Notes: generated from the sequence alone by a model not told the origin. Positions 1 through 7,131 are shown, counted from the stretch's first letter. The stretch is DNA of 22,188 nt from JAYUHK01 sp043767025 (GCA_043767025.1 JAYUHK010000138.1:1-22188), one strand, 5' to 3'. Numbers and translations: made by a program.

Positions 1-11
1 TTCTACAGAGC

Positions 12-66
12 ACTTGATTTTTTTGGTTACTTTTTTTATCAAGAAAAAAAGTGACAAAAACCAAGT
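12..66. repeat. AT-rich inverted repeat (possible terminator)
   Basis: The arms ACTTTTTTT (29-37) and AAAAAAAGT (44-52) are perfect complements around a 6-base loop. They are flanked by further complementary pieces: TTGGTT at 23-28 with AACCAA at 59-64, and ACTTG at 12-16 with CAAGT at 62-66. The element lies about 130 bases beyond the stop of the minus-strand gene that ends at 192, so it could serve as that gene's terminator or be a dispersed intergenic repeat. The rest of 1-191 shows no convincing gene. Confidence 0.4.
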
Positions 67-191
67 AAATAGCTACAAAAACTAAATTCAAATGAACCAA
101 TTTAAAACCCTTGCGTAACATCAGTTACTAAATAATTTACGGCAATCAAAAACCAAAAATTTCTTATCATACATATATATATGGCGTAAGA

Positions 192-1766
192 TTACACTTT
201 TCTTTTTTCCATCGGCACGCCGTAGGCTTTTCGGGGCAGTCGGCGTTTGTCTTCCAGCATCTCTAAAATCATTTGCCACAGAAACTCGTAAGGAAGTATT
301 TCTGTTTTGAAAGATTTTTCGGAAATATCCATCGGGATTGCTTTTAACTTTCTCGAGTGGTTGGAAGTTTTTCGGATAATGGCGGCTTTGTGGAATCCCT
401 CAAAGGGTATTATCATCAACATTCTGACGAATATGTTCGTCCGCAGCTGTTCGTCTTTCTGCAAGTGGCGCGCGGCATACCTTCCGATTGCCTCCATTCT
501 ATCCACGATGTCGTTGTATTTGCGCTCCGACAGCATCAATACGACCTGTATAATCAGCATCGAGATATTTCTTCCGCGCTTGTCGTTGCTGAATTGTGGA
601 ACGCTGTTTCGGAATTTGCGGACTTTAAAATTTTTCAGGGACGGCGGCAGTGGGGTTATTTTGGCATCAATCATACCCGAAGCCACCAAAAAATACAAAT
701 AAGCCTCGCTTACCTGCCAAAATTCTTTTATTTCTGTAGGTATTTCGTTGTGAGCAGCTATATAAGAAGTCGTATAAATATAGACGGAGAGTGCTTTTTG
801 GTACTGCGCTGTATGCAGTCCCAATCGAAAGCCAAGCTCCATGTTATTGAACCAGTTGCTGGTGCCTTCTTTGAGCGAAGCTCGGATTTTTTCGATGGCT
901 TCTTCGCCTTCTTTGTAGAGCCGCAGCTGGATACAGCATTGGGTTTTTCGATTCCAAAATATGGTAAGGGCGTTTTGAGCGTGTATTTTTTTATCCATAA
1001 AAAAATCAATCGCTTCGTCGCAGACCTCGAGCATTTTTTTATAGTCGTTGGCTGCGTCGTGCTTTGTCACCTGTATCAGATAATACAGTAAAAAGAACCG
1101 TCCGCCTTTTGTTTGTGAGGTGTAGGGACGCAGCTGCTCGGTAGCTTCGGCAGCAAGGGTTATAATTTTTTGCGCCGCACTATTTTTGTGGCGAAATTGA
1201 AAAATTAAACCTTCATACAGCTCTTCTGCCAAAGACTCTATCCGCAGTTCTTCTGAATAGACCCGATTGAGTTCTTTAAAATAGTCGTATTTGGTTTTAT
1301 TTCGTTTGATGGTAGCGTAGTGCCGCCGCAAGACTGCGCTCGACTCTACCGCCAAGTCAAAAAATTCGTACCTCGTAGAAAGCCTCAATACTTTGAGAGA
1401 AAGCATGACGGCTGCCGCTCTGGACTGCTGCCTAAGCAGCATTTTGCTTGCCGCCCACATTCGGTGAGTGGATAAATACAAATCCGAGCGACCAGTTGTT
1501 TTCTTCAGATTGCCTTCCAATAAGAAAAGGGTATTGACGGCTCGATACAAAAAGCGCGTCTTGAATTTTTGATAACCCACGTAGCTACCGTCGCTTTTGC
1601 CATACAATAGTTCAGCTCCAGCCTCATCGTCGTTTACTTCACCGTTGAGCAACGCTTTGTAAAATTTAGAGTACCTATTTTCTACATCTCTATTGAGTTC
1701 AAGAATATTGACGTTCTGCACCTTTTTTTCATTCAATATTTTTACAATTTCTTTCAGAATCTTCAT
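192..1766 (-). CDS. hypothetical helical protein, 524 aa
   Basis: I do not recognise this protein. It is 524 residues long, has no signal peptide and no clear membrane segment, and is rich in Leu, Lys, Arg, Glu and aromatic residues arranged as amphipathic helices. This resembles TPR-like or other alpha-solenoid proteins, but I cannot name a Pfam family. No catalytic motif, nucleotide-binding loop or helix-turn-helix is obvious. The ATG at 1764-1766 is the first start in the frame and gives a typical charged N-terminus (MKILKEIVKIL). The gene stands alone on the minus strand and is divergent from a 47-codon ORF and its promoter region, about 285 bases away. The frame is long, uninterrupted and has normal codon use for the window, so the gene is very likely real. 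The function is unknown; a cytosolic scaffold or protein-interaction role is only a guess. Confidence 0.8.
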   Translation of the reverse strand: MKILKEIVKILNEKKVQNVNILELNRDVENRYSKFYKALLNGEVNDDEAGAELLYGKSDGSYVGYQKFKTRFLYRAVNTLFLLEGNLKKTTGRSDLYLSTHRMWAASKMLLRQQSRAAAVMLSLKVLRLSTRYEFFDLAVESSAVLRRHYATIKRNKTKYDYFKELNRVYSEELRIESLAEELYEGLIFQFRHKNSAAQKIITLAAEATEQLRPYTSQTKGGRFFLLYYLIQVTKHDAANDYKKMLEVCDEAIDFFMDKKIHAQNALTIFWNRKTQCCIQLRLYKEGEEAIEKIRASLKEGTSNWFNNMELGFRLGLHTAQYQKALSVYIYTTSYIAAHNEIPTEIKEFWQVSEAYLYFLVASGMIDAKITPLPPSLKNFKVRKFRNSVPQFSNDKRGRNISMLIIQVVLMLSERKYNDIVDRMEAIGRYAARHLQKDEQLRTNIFVRMLMIIPFEGFHKAAIIRKTSNHSRKLKAIPMDISEKSFKTEILPYEFLWQMILEMLEDKRRLPRKAYGVPMEKRKV

Positions 1767-1840
1767 AGAACGATAAGATAAAATAAATTTTTAAAAAAAA
1801 ATGGCACAAATTGAATAAAAAATGAAAAATAATTTTCTTG

Positions 1841-1991
1841 TTTTTGTCCCATTTTGGGTTAAAAGTTTAATACTTAAATAACTGATAATCAAATGATTAA
1901 ATATGTTAATTTGCTTATTTTTGCAAATTAATAGAATAGTATTTTTTATCAAAAGTGTCCTTTATTGGCTGTCACGAAGCTCGTATCTTTG
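1841..1991 (+). promoter_or_regulatory. promoter region, copy 1 of a duplicated cassette
   Basis: The -33-like TTATTG (1962-1967) is followed by 16 bases and the -7-like TATCTTTG (1984-1991), matching the Bacteroidota consensus TTTG / TAnnTTTG. Bases 1924-1991 align without gaps to 2378-2445, with 58 of 68 identical. Both copies also carry TTTTTGTCCCA exactly 83 bases upstream of the block CAAATTAATAG. Between these lie a perfect palindrome TAATCA-AA-TGATTA (1886-1899) and AAGT-N5-ACTT (1863-1875), which could be operators. The promoter points at the 47-codon ORF that starts at 2052. Confidence 0.65.
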
Positions 1992-2051
1992 TGTTGTTAG
2001 TTCGGATAAACTAAAAAAATCTTATTTCAAACAATTAAATTTTTCAAAACA

Positions 2052-2195
2052 ATGATTGCACTCATCATCTCTATTCTTATGTCTGCCGGCTTATTGAGCA
2101 GCCCAAGTAACTTTGACGTACACAATATGAACGCCGCACAAAAAACAGAATTGCGAAAAAGCAATATCATAGGCGAAGACGTGGACGCATTTTAG
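2052..2195 (+). CDS. small ORF, 47 aa, hydrophobic N-terminus
   Basis: An ATG at 2052 opens a 47-codon ORF ending in TAG. It starts about 60 bases after the strong -7 element TATCTTTG, a sensible leader length. The first 17 residues (MIALIISILMSAGLLSS) are hydrophobic and look like a short membrane or export segment. The remaining 30 are polar and charged, ending GEDVDAF. No homolog comes to mind. It could be a small membrane peptide, a secreted peptide or a chance ORF. The promoter position and the composition switch to hydrophobic-then-polar favour a real product. An A/T-rich stretch follows, with a weak hairpin (AAAAAAA-GCATC-TTTTTTT near 2240-2260). Confidence 0.45.
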   Translation: MIALIISILMSAGLLSSPSNFDVHNMNAAQKTELRKSNIIGEDVDAF

Positions 2196-2294
2196 ATAGA
2201 AAAAAACTCTTTTTTCATCTTTTTTCATTTTTTTTTCTAAAAAAAGCATCTTTTTTTAAGAAAAATTACTGTTTTCGGCAAGAAAAAATGTTCA

Positions 2295-2445
2295 TTTTTG
2301 TCCCACGCAGCTATAAGTGTGTAAGTGCTAACTTGCTCATTTATAGCTGTTTGTGTGTTTTAATTGGTCAAAAAGTTCAAATTAATAGGATAGTACTTCT
2401 TATCAAAAGTGTCCTTTATTGAGTGTTGCGGAGCCTGTATCTTTG
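2295..2445 (+). promoter_or_regulatory. promoter region, copy 2 of a duplicated cassette
   Basis: This is a diverged copy of 1841-1991. It shows the same TTTTTGTCCCA block (2295-2305), the same 83-base spacing to CAAATTAATAG (2378), an identical run AAAAGTGTCCTTTATTG, and TTATTG-N16-TATCTTTG with the -7 element at 2438-2445. The region between is only about half identical to copy 1. It contains a 9-bp inverted repeat CAGCTATAA (2308-2316) / TTATAGCTG (2341-2349) around a nested AAGT-GCTA-ACTT (2323-2334). The conservation pattern of fixed spacing with block identity suggests selected regulatory elements. Confidence 0.65.
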
Positions 2446-2640
2446 CATCAACAGAAAAGGAAAAGCACTCAACTCTATTTTAAAGTCATTTATCATCTGT
2501 AATTATTTATTAATTGAAACGGTAAATGGCAAAGCAAGGTTTCGCGGATATTCAAAGATTTTTATTATTGAATATTTTTCGGGACAAGAGATTTTCGGAA
2601 CAATCACACACACAAAAATAACTCACCCAATGAGTTGTCT
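2446..2640 (+). ncRNA. possible small transcript downstream of promoter copy 2
   Basis: A promoter-like element ends at 2445 and a small hairpin AACTCA-CCCAA-TGAGTT lies at 2620-2636, which would bound a transcript of about 190 bases. The only ATG ORF here is 31 codons (2526-2621, starting MAKQGFADIQRF), with no ribosome site or recognisable match. A longer frame exists but would need a GTG at 2423, inside the promoter spacer, so it is unlikely to be translated from this promoter. The product is either an untranslated RNA or a very short peptide; this is inference from the promoter alone. Confidence 0.25.
2526..2621 (+). CDS. very small ORF, 31 aa, doubtful
   Basis: The ATG at 2526 gives a basic 31-residue peptide (MAKQGFADIQRFLLLNIFRD and on), about 80 bases after the copy-2 -7 element. 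There is no homology that I recognise and no upstream ribosome site. It is listed because it is the only ATG ORF the copy-2 promoter could serve. It may well be a chance ORF within an RNA. Confidence 0.15.
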   Translation: MAKQGFADIQRFLLLNIFRDKRFSEQSHTQK

Positions 2641-2802
2641 GTTTTCAAAGTCGTTCTGATTTTGCGAAGAATGTAAATTCTTGCGCTCTTGCCCAAGTTG
2701 GTCTGTAAAAACTCCAGCTACCGATTCCTAAAAAAAAATTAACTCAATAAAAATTCCGCTCAGCCCTCGGGTGCGTGAAAAACTTGTTGAGTTCCCTACT
2801 CG

Positions 2803-2878
2803 AAAATGTTTTTTGTTTGTTTATAGTTTGGCAGGGCGATATTTAAAAAAGTTTAAGTTTCGCCCTACTTTTTTTTTA
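2803..2878. repeat. 75-bp direct repeat, copy 1, with hairpin and T-run
   Basis: This copy begins AAAATGTTTTTTG and contains the inverted repeat AGGGCGA (2833-2839) / TCGCCCT (2860-2866) with a 20-base loop. A run of nine T follows at 2869-2877. It is nearly identical to 2926-3000, with four substitutions and one T fewer in the second copy. In the plus direction it has the form of an intrinsic terminator. The pair may be a REP-like dispersed element of this genome. Confidence 0.75.
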
Positions 2879-2925
2879 CAAAAAGATAGCAACGAAAAGT
2901 GCGGCTGCGCATTTTTCTTCAAGAT

Positions 2926-3000
2926 AAAATGTTTTTTGTTTGTTTATAGTTTGGCAGGGCGACATTTAGAAAAGTTTAGATTTCGCCCTACTTTTTTTTA
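2926..3000. repeat. 75-bp direct repeat, copy 2, with hairpin and T-run
   Basis: This is the second copy of the repeat at 2803-2878, offset by 123 bases, with the same AGGGCGA / TCGCCCT hairpin and eight T. Three of its four substitutions lie in the loop, and the stem is unchanged, which suggests the hairpin matters. Its last three bases overlap the stop codon of the minus-strand gene at 2998-3354. The interval between copies (2879-2925) is unrelated to the sequence following copy 2. Confidence 0.75.
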
Positions 3001-3354
3001 CTTTCGGGGCAAAAAAACAAAAGTTGCTCCGTTTTCGCTCAATACAAAAAGGCATAGGTGTTTGTAGGCATTTTTACTTTTGTACAGCTTTTTAAAATCT
3101 TCCAATCGCTCCACTTCTACAATCTGTTTTGTCACAAATTCCTCCAAAGTTGAAATATTTATTGACCAGTTTCCTTGCCCATTTTGTCTATCCAACAGCA
3201 AAAGTCCCATATCTACGATGTGTTGATGGACGATAAAAATAGGATACAAAGATACATCTTCCGACAGCACGGTGTCCGCCGTCTGTGCCAACAGGGGTCT
3301 AAATGGAGCCAGTTCGCGCTCCATTTGGTAGAGCAAATCTTCGTTTGAAATCAT
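2998..3354 (-). CDS. conserved-looking hypothetical protein, 118 aa
   Basis: I cannot assign a named family. The 118-residue soluble protein starts MISNEDLLYQMERELAPFRP. It contains a hydrophobic central helix around residues 38-54 (PIFIVHQHIVDMGLLLL) and a basic, aromatic C-terminal half. No catalytic motif is evident. It begins 9 bases after the rlmD stop codon, so it is almost certainly co-transcribed with rlmD and purD on the minus strand. The stop codon lies in the last bases of the adjacent direct repeat, so the repeat forms its immediate 3' flank. It is probably a real gene because the spacing is tight and the frame is clean; its function is unknown. Confidence 0.7.
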   Translation of the reverse strand: MISNEDLLYQMERELAPFRPLLAQTADTVLSEDVSLYPIFIVHQHIVDMGLLLLDRQNGQGNWSINISTLEEFVTKQIVEVERLEDFKKLYKSKNAYKHLCLFVLSENGATFVFLPRK

Positions 3355-3363
3355 TTTTTATTT

Positions 3364-4794
3364 TTACTTGGATTTTAATTCTAACAAAGCCACACTCTCT
3401 ATGTGGTAAGTGTGGGGAAACATATCTACGGGTTGCACTTTTTTTACGTCGTATATTTCGGATAAAATTTGTAAATCTCGTGCTTGAGTAGCTGGGTTAC
3501 AACTGACATAAATCAATTTGGGTGCAGCTAATTGTATCAACATTCGTGTCACAGATTCGTGCATTCCAGCGCGAGGCGGGTCTGTAATCAAAATATCTGG
3601 CTTGCCGTGTTGGGCAGCAAATTCTTGTGTTAAAATATTTTTAACATCGCCTGCGTAAAAAGTCGTATTGTTCAAGTCGTTGCGCAAAGCGTTTTCTTTT
3701 GCATCTTGAATAGCAGCTTCAATCTCCTCAATGCCGACGACGTGTTTGCATTTTTTAGCCACATAAAGCGCGATACTTCCCAGACCCGTGTAGAGGTCAT
3801 AGACATTTTCTGTACCTTCAAACGCTGCGAACTCTGTCACAACATCGAATAATTTTACAGCTTGTCGCGTATTGGTCTGAAAGAAAGAACGCGGACCGAT
3901 GCGGAATCTCACATCGCCAAGCAACTCTTCGATATATCCTTTCCCGAAGTATGTCACAATATTCAAATCTAAAATAAAATCATTTGCCTTCGGATTGATG
4001 CAGTACAAGAGCGTAGTTACGGACGGCACGCGCTTTAAAACTTCGTCCAAAAAAGTTTTTCTTTTTTCTTCGTCTTCGTGGTGAAAGCTAACAATAGCAA
4101 AGGTTTCGCCGAGCGTCGTGACGCGAATCATCACATTTCGGAGAAATCCTTTTTGACTTTTGAGGTCAAAAAAAGTCAAATTTTGCTCAATGCCGATGTC
4201 GTGAATCGTGTTGCGAAGTTCGTTGCAAGGGTCGCCTTGCAGGTAACAATGGTTGATGTGTACGATTTTGTCGAATGCGCCCGGACGATGAAATCCCAAC
4301 ACATTTTCTAAATTGGACATATCGGTCGTCATTTCTTCGGGAGTCAGCCAGCGTTTGTTGGAGAACGTAAATTCCAATTTATTGCGGTAATATTCTGTAA
4401 AATCGGCTGGAATAATCGGTAAAAATTCTCCTACCGCAACTTTTCCGATGCGCAAAATACTATTTGTTACCACTTCTTCCTTGCTCCGAAGCTGCGCTTC
4501 GTAGGTCATATTTTGAAAATTGCAGCCTCCGCAAATGCCGAAATGCTCGCAAAAAGGCGCTCGCCTATCGTCCGAATATTTGTGAAAATGTATCGGTTTT
4601 CCCTCAAAATAACTGTCTTTTTTCTTGTAAATGCGCACATCTACTACATCGCCCGGCACGACGTGTTCTACAAAATACACTTTTCCTTCTTCGTCGCGAC
4701 CCACGCCTTTGCCCTTGTCGGCGATGCCGGTGACGGTCACTTTTTCGATAGCCAATTCTCTTTTTCTGCGAATAAATTTTTTCGGTTCGCTCAT
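3364..4794 (-). CDS. rlmD: 23S rRNA (uracil-5-)-methyltransferase RlmD
   Basis: This SAM-dependent enzyme makes 5-methyluracil in 23S rRNA (U1939 in E. coli numbering). An N-terminal TRAM domain (about residues 12-70) is followed by the iron-sulfur cysteines C82, C88 and C91 in FCEHFGICGGC, with the likely fourth ligand C183. The SAM-binding fold has DLYTGLGSIALYVA at about 333-346. ITDPPRAG (403-410) and the catalytic-cysteine motif YVSCNPATQARDL (C432) follow, and the general-base region HTYHIESVAL closes the protein. Its length of 476 aa is normal for RumA/RlmD proteins of Bacteroidota. Some relatives in this family act on tRNA or on other 23S positions, so the exact target is by family inference. 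The gene lies 27 bases after purD and 9 bases before the 118-aa gene, in a minus-strand operon. Confidence 0.92.
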   Translation of the reverse strand: MSEPKKFIRRKRELAIEKVTVTGIADKGKGVGRDEEGKVYFVEHVVPGDVVDVRIYKKKDSYFEGKPIHFHKYSDDRRAPFCEHFGICGGCNFQNMTYEAQLRSKEEVVTNSILRIGKVAVGEFLPIIPADFTEYYRNKLEFTFSNKRWLTPEEMTTDMSNLENVLGFHRPGAFDKIVHINHCYLQGDPCNELRNTIHDIGIEQNLTFFDLKSQKGFLRNVMIRVTTLGETFAIVSFHHEDEEKRKTFLDEVLKRVPSVTTLLYCINPKANDFILDLNIVTYFGKGYIEELLGDVRFRIGPRSFFQTNTRQAVKLFDVVTEFAAFEGTENVYDLYTGLGSIALYVAKKCKHVVGIEEIEAAIQDAKENALRNDLNNTTFYAGDVKNILTQEFAAQHGKPDILITDPPRAGMHESVTRMLIQLAAPKLIYVSCNPATQARDLQILSEIYDVKKVQPVDMFPHTYHIESVALLELKSK

Positions 4795-4821
4795 AATTTT
4801 ACTTTATTTTGCACGCGTTTC

Positions 4822-6093
4822 TCAAACGTCTTTTCCGATGTCTTTTCGGTAATTTTTGCCCTCAAATTTTATTTTTTCTGCATTTTGGATACAGATTTCT
4901 ACCGCGTTGCTGATATTTTTACCAAAAGACGTAATCGCTAAAATCCTTCCGCCATTTGTCACAATATCGCCATTATTTTCTTTTTTTGTCCCTGCGTGAA
5001 ATAAAAAACTGCCCGTCGTTGTGTCCCAACCGGTCATTATCTTTCCCTTTTCGTACTCGTTTGGGTAGCCGCTCGCTACCAACATCACAGTTGCCGCCGC
5101 TTGCGAGTCGGTTTTGATGTTTTGCGCTGCCAGATTTCCCTGACGCAATGAAAGAAACAACTCGAGCAAATCATTTTCTAAACGCGGCAGCACGACTTCC
5201 GTTTCGGGGTCGCCCAATCGGACGTTGTATTCGATGACAAAAGGCTCGCCTTTGACGCAGATAAGACCGAAAAAAACAAAACCGTGATAAGTCATTTTTC
5301 GTTTTTGCAAACCTTCGATGGTCGGGCGCACGATTCGGTCTTCTACTTTTTTCATCATCGCCGCATCGGCAAACGGAACTGGCGAAACCGCGCCCATGCC
5401 GCCTGTGTTCAAGCCCGTATCGCCTTCGCCGACGCGCTTGTAGTCTTTTGCGGGCGGCAAAATTTGGTAACTTTTTCCGTCCGTCAGCGCAAAAACCGAA
5501 AATTCTACACCGTCAAAAAATTGTTCTATGACGACTTTTTGGCTGGCTTCGCCAAACTTTCCGCCAATCATTGCTCGAAATTCTGCCTGCGCTTCCGCAA
5601 TATTTTGACAAATCAAAACGCCTTTTCCTGCTGCCAAGCCGTCTGCTTTTAGCACAATCGGAGGTGTTTGGGTGGCGATATAAGCGATTCCCTCCGTCAA
5701 ATTTTCTACCGAAAACTCCCGATATTCGGCAGTCGGAATGTTATTTTCTTGCATAAATACTTTCGCAAAAGCCTTGCTGCCCTCCAATTTTGCGGCTTCG
5801 GCGGACGGTCCGACCACTTGGACGTGCTGCAACTGTTCATCTTTTTGAAAAAAATCAAAAATTCCTGCCACGAGCGGGTCTTCGGGACCTACGACGAGCA
5901 TCGAAATATTTTTTTGCAAAACAATATCTTTGAGTACCTCAAAATCCAGCGCCGAAACAGCGATGTTGGTCGCTATTTCGGCTGTGCCAGCGTTGCCGGG
6001 CGCGACAAAAATCTGCGGGCAATGCCGACTTTGGAGGAGTTTCCAGACCAAAGCGTGTTCCCTGCCGCCACTTCCGATGACTAAAATATTCAT
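4822..6093 (-). CDS. purD: phosphoribosylamine--glycine ligase (PurD)
   Basis: PurD (GAR synthetase) joins phosphoribosylamine and glycine with ATP hydrolysis, the second step of de novo purine synthesis, in the cytoplasm. The protein is 423 aa, the usual size, with GSGGREHAL at 7-15, GPEDPLVAG at 69-77, the ATP-grasp lysine motif KADGLAAGKGV at 149-159, NTGGMGA at 229-235 and the metal-binding EYNVRLGDPETE at 288-299. The frame is open for 36 more codons upstream to 6201. However, the ATG at 6091-6093 gives MNILVIGSGG, the conserved PurD N-terminus, and a -7-like element lies just upstream of it. It is the first gene of the purD-rlmD-118 aa operon. The neighbouring lipoprotein at 6350 is divergent. 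Confidence 0.95.
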   Translation of the reverse strand: MNILVIGSGGREHALVWKLLQSRHCPQIFVAPGNAGTAEIATNIAVSALDFEVLKDIVLQKNISMLVVGPEDPLVAGIFDFFQKDEQLQHVQVVGPSAEAAKLEGSKAFAKVFMQENNIPTAEYREFSVENLTEGIAYIATQTPPIVLKADGLAAGKGVLICQNIAEAQAEFRAMIGGKFGEASQKVVIEQFFDGVEFSVFALTDGKSYQILPPAKDYKRVGEGDTGLNTGGMGAVSPVPFADAAMMKKVEDRIVRPTIEGLQKRKMTYHGFVFFGLICVKGEPFVIEYNVRLGDPETEVVLPRLENDLLELFLSLRQGNLAAQNIKTDSQAAATVMLVASGYPNEYEKGKIMTGWDTTTGSFLFHAGTKKENNGDIVTNGGRILAITSFGKNISNAVEICIQNAEKIKFEGKNYRKDIGKDV

Positions 6094-6120
6094 TTGATGC
6101 GATAAAATTAGGTTCGGCGG

Positions 6121-6128
6121 CAAAGATA
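6121..6128 (-). promoter_or_regulatory. -7-like element upstream of purD
   Basis: On the minus strand these bases read TATCTTTG, a perfect match to the Bacteroidota -7 consensus, 27 bases before the purD ATG. A clear -33 TTTG at the usual distance was not found; the nearest is about 13 bases upstream, which is short. The position inside the extended reading frame supports the shorter purD start. Confidence 0.45.
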
Positions 6129-6272
6129 GCGTTTCGTAGCGCAAAAAATTAGCGGTTTTTTGTTTATTTGATTTTATCCAACGAACCGTGAAGAATATCA
6201 ACGGCGGATTGGAGAGATAGTTGGGTATGTACGGGTTAAGTGGCGAAAAAAATTATTTCACTAACTTTTAGG

Positions 6273-6301
6273 TTTGAATGAATGGTTTTTTCGTATCTTT
6301 C
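6273..6301 (+). promoter_or_regulatory. promoter for the lipoprotein gene
   Basis: TTTG at 6273-6276 is followed by 17 bases and TATCTTTC at 6294-6301. This is the Bacteroidota -33/-7 pattern with one mismatch at the last base. It lies 48 bases before the ATG at 6350. The purD-lipoprotein interval (6094-6349) thus contains one promoter in each direction and no gene. Confidence 0.5.
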
Positions 6302-6349
6302 TTTTTTGTTTACTAAATTAAAATTTTAAAACTAATTAAAATTATTAAA

Positions 6350-6985
6350 ATGAAAGTTATTAAATTTGCAATATCAATACTTGCATTACTTTCAATAAAT
6401 TTTGGCTGTTCTGAAAAAATTATTGATAAGTTAGAACCAAAAGTGCCAGATTTTATCTCGGCTGATGAATTAAAATCTTTGCTGCCGAGCATTTTGCAGT
6501 CATCTGGACAAAAATATGCCATATTCAAAGACAAGGACGCAAATGAGCATCGAATGAACATTAGCGTGTCTTCTGATATGAACCTTCTTGAACATAATGG
6601 AACTAAATATCGAGGAGGAACCCACACAATAGACTTTATCACAGATGACAATAAAGTTGCTATTCGCTTATTAGCAAGTTCAAATATTTACGGCGATGCC
6701 GAAATTCAGAAAGCCCAATCTTTGATTATCGGATATGTAAACCATTTCAACCCTTTGGGAATTCTAATCAACTATGATTATTCAACAAAAAATGTTTCAT
6801 TGTTGAGTTCAAAAAAGTTGGCATCTCTACAAATAATAAATAAGATATTCAATAATGTGTTCATATCCGATGCCAATAATAATGATATTCAATACAAGTC
6901 GTTAGGATTTAATTTTGAGTACGGAATTGTGTCATATTCAGATGCGGAAGGGCATTTGTACGTCTTTGACCGTTACGGCAGTTAA
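6350..6985 (+). CDS. putative lipoprotein, 211 aa, unknown function
   Basis: The N-terminus MKVIKFAISILALLSINFGC is a lipoprotein signal peptide with the lipidated cysteine at residue 20, so the mature protein should be anchored in a periplasm-facing or outer-membrane leaflet. The rest (21-211) is a polar alpha/beta domain without a motif I recognise. Codon use is visibly more AT-rich than in purD or the downstream receptor, which hints at a separate origin. The promoter at 6273-6301 and the hairpin plus T-run at 7015-7034 suggest a single-gene transcript. It could be an immunity or stress lipoprotein of the many orphan kinds in this phylum, but nothing in the sequence settles that. Confidence 0.75.
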   Translation: MKVIKFAISILALLSINFGCSEKIIDKLEPKVPDFISADELKSLLPSILQSSGQKYAIFKDKDANEHRMNISVSSDMNLLEHNGTKYRGGTHTIDFITDDNKVAIRLLASSNIYGDAEIQKAQSLIIGYVNHFNPLGILINYDYSTKNVSLLSSKKLASLQIINKIFNNVFISDANNNDIQYKSLGFNFEYGIVSYSDAEGHLYVFDRYGS

Positions 6986-7014
6986 TTTCGACCAATTAAA
7001 AATGCGTCTTTTGC

Positions 7015-7034
7015 AACCATCGTTTGGTTTTTTT
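7015..7034 (+). terminator. short hairpin with T-run after the lipoprotein
   Basis: AACCA (7015-7019) pairs with TGGTT (7025-7029) around a 5-base loop and runs into seven T (7028-7034), 29 bases after the lipoprotein stop codon. The stem is short, so it is a modest terminator candidate. Confidence 0.4.
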
Positions 7035-7035
7035 C

Positions 7036-7131
7036 TTTGAGTACGGCAGCATGGGCTGTCAGAAATACAAATCGTTAGGCACAGTAAAAGATAGTAATAT
7101 AACTGCAACAAAAAATTATGAAAATAAGTAA
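7036..7131 (+). pseudogene. possible remnant resembling the lipoprotein C-terminus
   Basis: This frame reads FEYGSMGCQKYKSLGTVKDS and onward to a TAA, but it has no start codon. At the DNA level it shares TTTGAGTACGG with 6912 onward, and ACAAATCGTTAGG with ACAAGTCGTTAGG near 6895, in reversed order relative to the intact gene. The encoded KYKSLG and FEYG match QYKSLGFNFEYG of the 211-aa lipoprotein. It may be the tail of a duplicated, rearranged relative. The matches are short and could be chance. Confidence 0.25.

Noticed and set aside
357..1091. 244-residue plus-strand frame inside the 524-aa gene
   Set aside because: It is antisense to a longer, cleaner frame and has no signal or domain features.
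2423..2659. 78-residue open frame starting with GTG
   Set aside because: Its start lies in the spacer of a strong promoter-like element, so the mRNA would begin after the start codon. No ATG follows until residue-free stretches, and the product looks like random AT-rich translation.
2803..3000. CRISPR array
   Set aside because: There are only two 75-base copies with a terminator-like hairpin and T-run, a single 47-base interval, and no cas genes.
2771..3067. 98-residue open frame over the direct repeats
   Set aside because: It encodes the same CFLFVYSLAGR segment twice only because the DNA repeat is present twice. It also overlaps a real minus-strand gene.
6094..6201. Upstream extension of purD
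   Set aside because: The 36 extra codons have no PurD similarity and cover the -7 promoter element. The conserved N-terminus begins at 6093.
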